Below are positions 10,701-22,700 of a stretch of DNA of 64,000 bases, piece after piece. Every line of letters starts with the position of its first letter. The first letter of the stretch is position 1. A program made the position numbers and the translations under genes. The notes below the pieces were generated by a model. It did not search any database and had not been told where the DNA came from. It worked only from the letters and a program-made list of their open reading frames with translations. Location of the stretch: assembly GCA_012934845.2 (NCBI GenBank), contig WNNJ02002706.1:1-64000 (forward strand). The letters run 5' to 3'. The DNA comes from Pomphorhynchus laevis (lineage: Eukaryota > Acanthocephala > Palaeacanthocephala > Echinorhynchida > Pomphorhynchidae).

Positions 10701-13700
10701 ATTGATGTTAACTTTATGTTTATGCCTATATATATATATATCTTCTTTATAATAATACTAGTTTTATTAAGATTCAGGCTATCTTAATAAAACTTATTAG
10801 ATGATAATACACATATATCATCAATATATCGAAACATATATTTCATATCTTTATATAATTTAGATTTATTTTTTAAACAGTTATGAACAAATCCATATTC
10901 TATAAAGCTTAAAAATAAGTCATCTATAATTTGGCTACTATTACCTCCTATTTAAACACATTTTACTTGTCTGAATATAAATGTTCTCTTTACTTTTAAA
11001 ATATTAAAATATTAAGTTATTTCAAGATATTAAAGGCTTCTATTAATTCAATTTTATCAATATATTTATATTTATTTGATGGTTTAATTTTTGTTAGATA
11101 GCGGTAATAGCCAAATATAAGGTTAATTAATTTTACTAACGCTTCTTTAATATATACTAAACCTAGATTTGTATAAAGAGGTACTAAAATCGTATGTATT
11201 TATATTTTGAAAATTTATTCCTTTTGTCTGTTCTAAAAATTCTTTTGTAGAATTAATACTGAAATAGTGTTTTATACCAGTATTAATTTCGATTACCTTG
11301 CAATATTTTTTAAAGTGTGTTATAATTACTTTAAGTATTTTATTCACATAAACAGAAAGTGTTTTTAATGTACACTTAAACGCACTACATATGAGCCTAG
11401 GTTTTATTGGATTTGTATGAAATTCTGGATTCCAATATAATATAGGTATAGTTTTATTATCTGATTCAACCTTTATACCCTTTTTATCCATTATAGAACA
11501 GTGACTTGTAATAATTATTTCTAAACTTAAATCACTACATTCATATGTTGGATTTATATTTAAATCATTATAATTAACTTCTTTCATCAGTAAATCATAA
11601 TAAAGCTTTTTGCATATTAAGACAAAGTTATTACTAGCTTTATAAATAGTTGTTATTATAAAACGTTTTTACTCCCTTTTTCTTCTTTACAAACTATAAA
11701 GAATAAAGGAAATTTTAATATTCTTTAAATTCACTCATTAATTTTCAAGAATCCGACAAGCGATAATGCAATCAGACGTGTGCTAGTCATGGAATATTGC
11801 TTCAGTGGGAGTCTGCAATCGCAGTTAGAGAATCCCGAAAATTTCTATGGTTTATCTGAAGATGATTTTCTCACTTTATTCAATGACTTAGGTGAGAACA
11901 ATTCGGAAATTGCTAAAAAACTGTTTTATATCTAAAGCTGAAGGTATTATGTACTTACGCAGTAAAAATATCATACACAGAGATATCAAGCCAAGCAATA
12001 TTATGCTGCAATTTGACAGTGGTGGAGTGTAATTGTATTTTTGTTCTGTTATTTCTTTATAATCAAATATATTAATTAAATAATATAATTTTCCATAAAT
12101 AATCAAGTAAATTTACTAAAACTTACGGGAATTACATAAATTGAAATCAAAATATTTAAAATATTAATCATGACTCAGGGGTGAGATTTTACTTGCAGGA
12201 TCGTTGACTTGAAATCTTATATAAAATAATATAATTATTTATTACTATTTAATTATTTATTATTTAATTATTTTATCTTTATTTATCATTCAGTTTAATT
12301 TATAAATAATTTAATATACGTATCCTTAGTTACCTGATCTGATTTATTCCAAAAACGTTCTGCCTTATTCACTCCAAATGGATATTTTTTAAATATCAAG
12401 TAATATGTACGAACTTTTATGTGATTATAAAGTTTGAATCTCCTATTTCTAGACGCAGAAATAATGTGATTAAATTATAATGAAACTATATATTATGATA
12501 TTTAATGATATTTAATTATAATTACATTATATCATGAGAACAAAAAAATTGCAATATACACAGAGCGTATATCTTATACAGAACGCGCAGCATTCATACC
12601 TGTTGTGCTTGCTGTAACAGGCGAAGGAAATATGGCTTCCAACCTCTTAAAGCTAATTGCAAGGAAGATTTCAATCAAAACTAGTGTACCATGCAATGAA
12701 TGAATAACTATTTTGAGAAGAAGAATATCTATAAGTCTGGTAAAGACTACTTCAATGTGTTTAAGGGCAGCCAGATCATCTTTAGCAAGCAAACGTCATG
12801 AACTTTGATCCACTTAGATTGTTTTTTATGATGTGTGTTTTTTTATTGTTATTTTTATTATTAAAAATATATTTTGAGCAACTTAAATGAAACTAATAAA
12901 GGATTACTAGAACGGAAATTGGTAATTTGTAATTGATATTCAAACAGTAACGTTTCTAGACTCACGATTAATACAATCAATACACACCTCCGCTAATCAG
13001 AACGGCGCGCTGTTCCGTCTTACAAAATTCTGGTGTTAAGCAATCCGCCTTAGTTTATAAGGTTGTTACAAAAGCAAATAATTCTTATAATGTGCTTTCA
13101 ACTATCAATTCGCAGCTTATTTCAATTAATTTTAATCAATTCGCTGCCAATTTAGAAATAACATTTATCACAATAACTTCGATAATAATATTATATTGTT
13201 TAGATTATTTTATTATATTATACTGTTTTATTGTATTATATTATAGAATATATAATATATATTTGTATTTTAATTTATAATATTATATAATTTGATAAAT
13301 GATATTTACTAAATAAGCAGCGAATTGATTAAGTAGTAATTAATATTATAATACCAAATTATAATATTATATAATATAAATATATTATAAATATTATATA
13401 ATATATTATATATTATAAATATTATTTATTATATTATATAATATCATAAATTATATTAGATTATAATTTTAAAATTATATAATATTATTTAATAATATTG
13501 AAATAATATTATTAAGTATTCTACAAAGTTCAGCCGATTAAATTAACTAAAAACTGGTCCGTATATGGGCTACTCAAGCACTATAATGCACATAGCTTTC
13601 CCTCTTTAAATTCCTACACTAGAGCGTTGCCGAAGGAAGGATGTGGCGAGTGCTTCCCCAGTCGCTCTTTTAATGTCGTTTCCAAGCATCTTTATGACGA

Positions 13701-16700
13701 AAGCCGTCTCCTTCCCTAAAGCCTCCTAAGTCTCAATGGCAATCGGCATAAAAACGAATAGTTGATTATCTAATTCGCTATATTTTTCACTCTTCCAGAG
13801 CTCTGCTGAATCGGCTACACTGCCAGCGACACGACAGCAAGTACTTCATAACTTGGTGCTAGAGTATTCCCATAATAGGAGTTTTCCATCCTTCTACGGT
13901 ATCAGTGATTCACCATCTGGGCGTTTACGGTCGTTCCGCAGTAGCCCTGCTGGCTCTAGGCGAGACGCCACTCCTGCAGCGGAAAGATCCGATTTAAAAA
14001 ACCTGTTCAATTCGAAGTGGCAGGAGTGTCGCGGTTTAACACGCGGGCAAACGAGACTATGCAATCCTGATGAATCTGTGTTCATTCCGCACTTACATAA
14101 CATTTCCCCCTGAACTGAATGCCGAGAAGGAGTGCAACCGCTATATCAAAATATGTCGTCGATCCTAGTGCCAACAACTGAAATGAGCAACGTCTTCATA
14201 AACAACCCGGATTCTTTTCCAGCTATGCCTAGCAACCGCGCACGACTCTTAGCCGTTTCTGCCGTAGAAAGGAGGAACTTCCTGATTAATATATACAATT
14301 TAGTCTAGTGTGTCACTCCTGAAATGTAGGTCGCACTGTTAATCCCGCTAAGACTCCCGAGATCCGGCTCGAGTAAGGGCCTATCAAATCTGACGTTCCA
14401 GCAAGAAACGATATGTAGGCGGCAATATCGACTGTCTTGCTTAGAAAACTTTTGGACCTCCAAGATATACCGGTAGTATTGCTAGAGCCCATTTCTTATA
14501 ACTGATGTTTAGATTACGTAATCTGCCCAAAGATTCGCGTAGGGTTTCGTCGTATGCATGTAGCGAAGACCTGTAATCGAAACGGTGCACTGCGTAATAA
14601 ATGAGAAATTCTAGGTATGTGGAAACTGGATCTTAACAGGAAAACGGCATCCTGTTTCGCGAGTCCCATCAAACGACGAGCTATCTTCTCAAGATTCGGA
14701 ATATACTCGGAGAAAATTCTTTCAATAGCTGAAGAACTTCCAATCCGACTGCATAGGACAAGCGCCTTGTTAGAGTTAACAAACTAGCATCCTGGCAATA
14801 AATCGGCTATTTGACCTAACATATAGTCACCGTTAGCTATTATTTATGACTTGTCGGAATTTAAATGAAGGCCGATTGATGACCTCTCATGGATTATCCG
14901 TTGGATATCGTGAAGCAAAGCAATTTTGTCACCGCCAAGAATGCATTATCTAGATACCAAGCGCTAAATTGTGATTGTGCCTAGCTAGCAATTTTGTTGA
15001 CGGTAAGGGCAAATAACATAGGGGCTAGTGGATACCCTTGCTGTACTCCCTCTTCTGACAACAATATATTCGTCCCAGTCACTAAGTAAGTTTCGGAGCC
15101 GTAACACAATTTGATAAAACTGTGATATGCTGCCATTTTTTTCGCGTATATTGTAGCATGGCGGACTGGCTCACTTCATTAAAGGCGTTCCATAAGTCTA
15201 GCTTTACAAAGGCGCTATCGCCATTCAAGCGTGTCGAAACGAAAATTCTGGCGGAATGTATAATTACCTCAGCGCTGCGCGGGATACTAACTCCGAATTG
15301 GTGAGGTATATAATAAATATAATATATTAATTATAAATTATATTTTTAATAATTAATAATAACTAATATAATTATTTATAATATTAAAATTGTATAATAT
15401 TCACATACTATTAGTAATAATAGCTATAACTATCGTTTGATTAATTAAACTTTGCTTGAATTGAACAGACAAACCTATAAATTAGCTGATTTTGGAGCAG
15501 CGAAGCAGCTGTTATTTGATGCTGAGGAAGGCTTTCAGTCCTTAGTAGGAACAGCAGAGTACCTAGTAAGATATTCTACATTTTATCTTCTTTAAACGGC
15601 TTGCTATTAGCCACCTAGAATGTTTGAATATTGGATGTCAAGAGACCGAGTACCGATGTTTCGGGCTGAAAGTGAGCTATGGACAATAGGTGTTACTTTA
15701 TATCAGGCATCAACTGGTCAGCTACCTTTTCGCCCATATATAGGAGTCAGAAAAGACTATCAGACAATGTGATCTAATTAAAGCGGATTAATTTGAACAA
15801 ATGTATTTGATTTTAAGGTTACGAATAGTAAAAAATAGACCTCAAGGTACGCTGTCCGGTATTCAAGTCACACCTAAAGGACCAATCGAATACAAAGAGA
15901 ATTTACCATCTAGTTGCCGTCTTTCAATGTAATTAAAATTAAAACTTTTTTATTTTATATTTTATGTTGTATCTTTGAATAGCCATCTGAAAGAGAAATT
16001 AAAATTAATTCTTCGAAATCTTCTCGATTCACAGATACATATAGATTACACTGCCGATCAGTATTACAAAGATTCTAAGCAGATATTTGATTTGGTTGCT
16101 ATCTCAGTACTTGATAGTCGCACATTGGAGTGCCCAAGGATATACGCATCGCCTTATCAAAGGTAAACGTGAAATTACAGTGAAACTAAAATTACTAGAA
16201 TGCACACATGCACCACAATCAATATGTAATTAGCAATGAAATGTTTCAATTTTATGGATTATCTTTGAATAGCCATCTGAAAGATACTATAACCACATAC
16301 ACAGACTATAGACACAAATTTTACAGTTTCACAAAGAAGACAAATGTATGTTTCTGAAACATTGAAATAATAAAAAATGGTAAACAAGAACAAATTACAA
16401 ATACCGATTGTTCGCATTTTTAAATTGCAAATTTCAACTTATGTAACGGTATACGCGTTTCGCTCTAACGGAGCTCATCAGTACCGTGACTTTTATAATC
16501 ATCTATAGGCACCTTAACACACGCTTAAACAATGTTTAAAGCTCGAAAAACAGAACTACCCTTAATCTGAATCATCAGAGGAAATTTAGCATAAGCTCTG
16601 TGCATGGCAGTGCGTATAGCGGTTTAACCATGCATCAGGCACTAAATTCCGTTTGATATAAATGCTGTTTTACATGGACACTTTAAAGTGTACAAATATA

Positions 16701-19700
16701 TGTAATATAATTTGTTGTTACACCTGCCCTGGGACACTCACTGGTGTACTCATAAATATATCACTATGTTTTCCTCATGAAGAGGCATAAACACCAGGCA
16801 GCATTCTATATATCCTCATCAGACTAAGAAATAGAACCGAATTATTCTTGCATTATTCAAAGTCGCTACGTATGCCCAGTCATCCTATGTGTGACGACAA
16901 ACTTCAACAACGGTATACGCGTTTCGCTATAAAGGAGCTCATCAGTACCGTGACTTTAATAATCATCCATAGGGACCTTAACACACGCTTAAACAATGTT
17001 TAAAGCTCGAAAAACAGAACTACCCTTTATCTGAATAATCGGAGGCAATTTAGCATAAGCTCTTTGCATGACAGTGACTATTGCAGTTTAATCATGCATT
17101 AGGCACTAAATTCTTTTTAATAGAAATGCTGTTTTACATGGACACTTTCAAGTGTACAAATATATAAAATATAATTTGTAGTTACACCTGCCCTGGGACA
17201 CACAATGGTGTACTCGTAAATAAATCACTATATTTTCCTCACACATAGGATGACTGGGCATACGTAGCGACTTTGAATATTGCGAGAATAATTCGGTTCT
17301 ATTTTTTAGTATGATGAGGATATATAGAATGCTGCCTGGTGTTAATGCCTCTTCATGAGGAAAACAGTGATTTATTTACGAGTATACCATTGTGTGTCCC
17401 AGGGCAGATGTAACTACAAATTATATTTTATATATTTGTACACTTGAAAGTGTCCATGTAAAACAGCATTTCTATTAAAAAGAATTTAGTGCCTGATGCA
17501 TGGTTAAACTGCAATAGTCACTGCCATGCAAAGAGCTTATGCTAAATTGCCTCCGATTATTCAGATAAAGGGTAGTTCTGTTTTTCGAGCTTTAAACATT
17601 GTTTAAGCGTGTGTTAAGGACCCTATGGATGATTATTAAAGTCACGGTACTGATGAGCTCCGTTATAGCGAAACGCGTATACCGTTGTTGAAGTTTGTCG
17701 TCACACATAGGATGACTGGGCATACGTAGCGACTTTGAATAATGCAAGAATAATTCGGTTCTATTTCTTAGTCTGATGAGGATATATAGAATGCTGCCTG
17801 GTGTTTATGCCTCTTCAAGAGGAAAACATAGTGATATATTTATGAGTACACCAGTGAGTGTCCCAGGGCAGGTGTAACAACAAATTATATATATACATAT
17901 ATGAATCGTCAGGAATTGAAATACTTCATATTTTAATAGTTTTTCGTATTAGTTTATAAAGTATTGACTATTAAATGATTTTTTTAGTTTATAATTAAAT
18001 TAATTAATTAATGTTAATTTTTAATGATCTGCTTTAGAGACCTTAAATATAATGTTTGCTGTTTAGTCTCTTGTTCTATAAAATGTGTTTAATGTTTCTC
18101 CAAAGTTGGTGTTTATGGTAATATAGACTATATTTGCAGTTACAAGCACACATTTAAAATTATTTGAAAATGATTTTAATAAAATTAATTTTGTTTTGTT
18201 AATTAAAACTTTGATTTTCATTTTAAATAAATGGAACAATAAAAACGTACGTTTTAATATCGACAATGAATAAATTATACCAACAAACCACATTAATATT
18301 TTTTAAATATAATATTAAAATATAAAATATTAACGAATTATTTTAAATAAATTTATAATAATTCAATATTATTCATACATTTAAATAGATATTTATAAAT
18401 ATTATAAATACTTGGCAATGTCTTATTATTCATTGTTATCCAATTAATAACAGGAGTAAATTTCTATAACAAAATCGATTTTATTTCCGTATAAACTAAT
18501 ATGAAAAACTATTAAAATACGGAAATGAAAGAAAATTTGCTTCTATCTTATCTATCGAAAACATGATAATTTGTAAAAATATTCGAAGATGATGATTATA
18601 AATTATAATCTGAATTTATTTAAACTCATAAAATGCTTACTTTCTACCCAGATAATTCTAAATTATTTTTACAAAAATTGTATTTTCGACAAATAATATA
18701 ATATTATTATCTATTATATAGATAATATATAATATAATAATATATATTATTATATCTGTATTATATATAATATAAAATATAATATCTATTATATCTATTA
18801 ATATTATTTTCTATGATATACGTCAATATATCCCACTGTACTGTATGCCCTCAAAGTAATTCGCAAATATTATCTTAGAGCTGTCCAATGAAAAACGTAC
18901 ATTGGACTAATGTATATTGTGTAATGATCCGTTATATGTGCTCTTAAATTGCTCAGTGCGTTTAAACATCGAGAGGAATAATAAAATATGAAAAAGACCA
19001 CGCTTGGAAAGGACTATTGCAATAATCGAAAATTTGTGAACAATAATTTCTTTTTTATTATTCCTCTCAATGCTTAAAGCCCTGAGCAATTTTAGAGCAC
19101 ATCGAATGTATCATAGGATACCTTTATATTATACCCTTATTTCACTTTAGAAAGCTAATATAATTTACTATGAATTGATAATTGATTTTGTTTTTTTTGC
19201 GTAGCTTATTCGGTATAGGCAATCAAATACATGGCTGTGAAAATTCTTCTTCGAATTCATCAAGCACATTAATACTCTATAACGGACTACTTTTGCATAA
19301 TATTTTCGATGATTCAAGTAAAATCGAAGACCTAAAAAATAGGTTCAATGTAAATTGGCAAAATCCTTTAATACTTTGTAAAGTGCTAAGCAATGATGCC
19401 TCAGTGACATTTCCAAATATCCGTAAGATATTTTATTAATTTTTAGAGTGATAAAATAATTAAAATAATTATCAGATTACACGAATAAATGAATAATATG
19501 TTAGATTTATATAGGCAGATAATATAATTACACGAATTAGATAAAATCGTAATTTTAAATCTTAATAAATTAAAATATTGAAAATCTAATTAAACTTTAA
19601 AGGAACTTTTTAGATCAAAATGTTTATCTTGAGTATTTTATTGCGTCTCATTTGTAAAATTTTAGATTTATAATCACTGAAGACGACTAATTTTAAATTT

Positions 19701-22700
19701 ATAAATTATAAATTTATAATAGCGTACACTTCGTCTACTAGTCGTATCTTTCCTGACCGCTCCCCTTCTGATATTGCCCAGCTCAATTTAGCTCGCATTG
19801 AGAAACATCGACGTGAAACAAACGGCGAGTCATCCTTATCTATACGTCAAATCAATGGAAATTTTCACGTTGTACACACAAGGCCAAAAATTCGATGGCG
19901 TCCCATCTCTCCCCCTTGTCTTCTTCGTTAGTCGATATCGCTCCTAAGCATACTTTTCGTCTTAGTCTATTCAACAATCGCTCCATTCTTCATAAAGCTG
20001 ATATGCTCCTTGATATCTTCGATCAATTATCTATCGATATTCTCTGCATTACCGAATCCTGGCATTGTGACTCCGGCGATCTTGTTATTTGTCGTCTATG
20101 TCGCTCTGGTTGTTCTTTAGTTGAATCACCTCGTCCAATTGCCTTTCCTACATCTACTGCTTTTAACCATGGCGGTATAGTTGCCATTGCTCGTCACCCA
20201 ATGTCTTTACGTAAAATTAACGTTAACATCTGTTACACCTCGTTCGAATTGTAACACCTCGTTACTCATATGCAGATTATCAACGCCTTTCCCTCTGGAA
20301 CTTGTGATTGTATATCGTCCAGGTTCAGTTGCCCCCTCACGTATCTTCTTTACCGAACTTGCAGATCTTATGTCTCACTGTTCCTTGTCTTATACTCCTT
20401 CTTTTGTTCTCGGGGACTTTAACATTCGTCTTGATCGCCCGGCTGACCCTGACTCTATCACTTTAACTAATCTTTTTTCTGATTTTAACTATAAATTAAT
20501 TTCAACAAGCCCAACTCATATTCTCGGCGGTGCTCTCGACATCATTGCTGTCCCTATCTGCTTCAATGACTATACTTCCTTGTCTATTACTGATCCCGGT
20601 TTGTCCGATCATTTCCTTGTCACTCTTACTCTTACTCGTCCCCATCCTCCTTCTCCGCCTCCACCAATATCCACACCAAGTCGACCCTGGAAACTTCTCG
20701 ATATCCCTATTCTCTGCACAGCCTTACTCAATTCTTCACTCTTTTCACTTCCTCTTAACTATCTCTCTCCCGATGATCTCTGCATTCTGTTTGATTCTGA
20801 ACTTATGTCTATTATCAATAAACTTCTGCATAGTCGACTCCGACGCTCTCAGTGCTTGCACCATGCTCCCTGGTTCGATTCTGACTGTAGTCTTTCTAAG
20901 CGTCGACTCCGTCACTCTTTTCGTGTGTATAATCGCTTTCTTAAACGTTCTCCGGATCAGAGGTAGAATTTCCCCCCCGGGGGGAAAATTCTACCTCTGA
21001 TGAATAAAAAAATAAAAATATCCATTTCATATGTTCATATCCATTTTTATTTAATCTGCTATACGACTTGTGCTCGTCGGTCATTATAGTCGAATGGGGA
21101 AGCACTTGTGAGGATATTATGGGTAGAATAGTGGTTTGTGCTTTATCCGAGATTACTCTAGCAAAGGATCTTTCAATTTTATCCCCGACCTCGACAATAC
21201 ACAAAGCGTCGGTTCTGTTTGTGTAAGATCTTCCACGATGAGACTTACACTTGTAATTTAACATGGTTTCATCTATTTGCACTATTTTTCCAGGGCCACC
21301 AAGTTTATCTTCACTAAAATCAGTTTCCGGTATCAACTTATTAAGTTTATAAAAAATTTTTCTAATGGTCCGATCCGATGTAATTTTAGAGGCTATTATT
21401 GAGTGTGTTGGCTGCTTCACACATTTCTTGATTAACACACGTAAAATAGTTCTAATATCAATCGAAAACCCATCAAAAAAACTTCCCTTTCGTATTGAAA
21501 TGTATTTTTTTAAGTTTGTGCAGCCATTCTTATAACACCTCCAACCATATCCATCAATAGAACGTTTATAAAGACTAAGCTTCATATAAGTATCACAGAT
21601 AATGCATTTCATAGACCGAACTAAATACCTTGAATCAAACAAGTGGTCTATAAAATCTTGCTGTGTTGAGCTAATTATTAGCTGTTCGTAGTGATCTAGG
21701 TTATCCATGGGGTAAATCTGAATTTTTTTTATTTATAGTTTAGGAGGAAAAAAAAGTAGCTGTTCGTAGTGATCTAGGGGGGGAAATTTTACCTCTGATC
21801 GCCTAGGGGGGAAAATTCTACCTATGATACCGTTCTCCCAACTCACTCACTCCAAATCTCCGTGATTCCTACTTTTCTCTACGCCGTTCACATCTCATTC
21901 TTATACGTACTAAACGTACTATCTTTTGGCGAAATCAACTCGAGTCATCTTCCAACTCTAAATCTCATTTGAAAATCTTAAACTCAATTCTTTCACGATC
22001 ATCTACTTCTTCTAATATAAATCCTGATGATTTTTCTTCTTATCTACAAACTAAGCTATCTAATTTACTTTCCCTACTACCCGTAGCCCCCTTGTACCCA
22101 CTCTTCTCTTTAAATAATTCCCTCCCAGAACTATTCCACCTTCTTCCCGTTTCGTCTGATGAAGTTTCTTCGGTTCTGCTGTCATTACCTAATAAAACCT
22201 CTCCTTCTGACCCAATTCGAACTCACTTGCTTAAAAATATCTGCTCCTCTATCTCACCCTTCCTAACCACATTGTTCAACTCGTCCATCCGTAGCCGTAC
22301 ATTTCCTTCCATCTGGAAATGCGCCACTGTTCGTCCTCTCATCAAAAAGCAATATCTCGACTCCTCACTACCATCTTCGTACCGTCCAATCTCACTTCTC
22401 CCAACCCTCTCTAAACTCCTTAAGCGTCTCTTTCTCAAGCAAGTTAATACATATCTCTTTTCCTCTAACTTGTTTCCTCCCTTCTAAGCCGCTTTTCGCT
22501 CTAATCAATCTACTGAAATTGCCTGTCTTAAGGTTTATAATGACTTACTCATCTCGCGCGATCATAAATTATGTAGTGTCATAGTTTCTCTTGATCTATC
22601 GTCTGCTTTTGACATCGTCGATCACTCGATTCTTCTACATCGCCTTCGTTATGATTATGGCTTCTCTTTACCCACCGTATCATGGTTTTCTTCATATCTG

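Larger units (their letters stand above)
16446..17890. repeat. Hammerhead-ribozyme repeat array: ~464-base monomers arranged as a large inverted repeat
   Basis: Two monomers in minus orientation (16446-16909 and 16910-17240, the second cut short) meet two in plus orientation (17241-17701 and a partial 17702-17890). Left arm 16705-17240 and right arm 17356-17890 are near-identical reverse complements of about 535 bases around a 115-base spacer. Each complete monomer end carries a hammerhead motif (three entered separately). No open frame lies in the monomer, so it is non-autonomous. Ribozymes of this short-helix-III type are known from Penelope-like elements and small retrozyme-type repeats; which of these this is remains open. 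It lies in the intron between kinase exons 9 and 10. Confidence 0.85.

Noticed and set aside
12970-13080. A tRNA gene in the GC-rich spot near 13000.
   Set aside because: No cloverleaf, and no B-box-like GGTTCGAATCC in the right place. I found no convincing tRNA anywhere in the window.
16188-16440. A duplicated exon 9 after the second copy of the splice junction.
   Set aside because: Similarity ends after 25 bases. The following sequence has stops and no resemblance to exon 9.
20941-21708. Bacterial contamination, because the transposase is of the IS1595/ISXO2 kind.
   Set aside because: The element is precisely inserted with an 8-base target duplication in a eukaryotic LINE within a host intron. 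Merlin is the known eukaryotic branch of this group.
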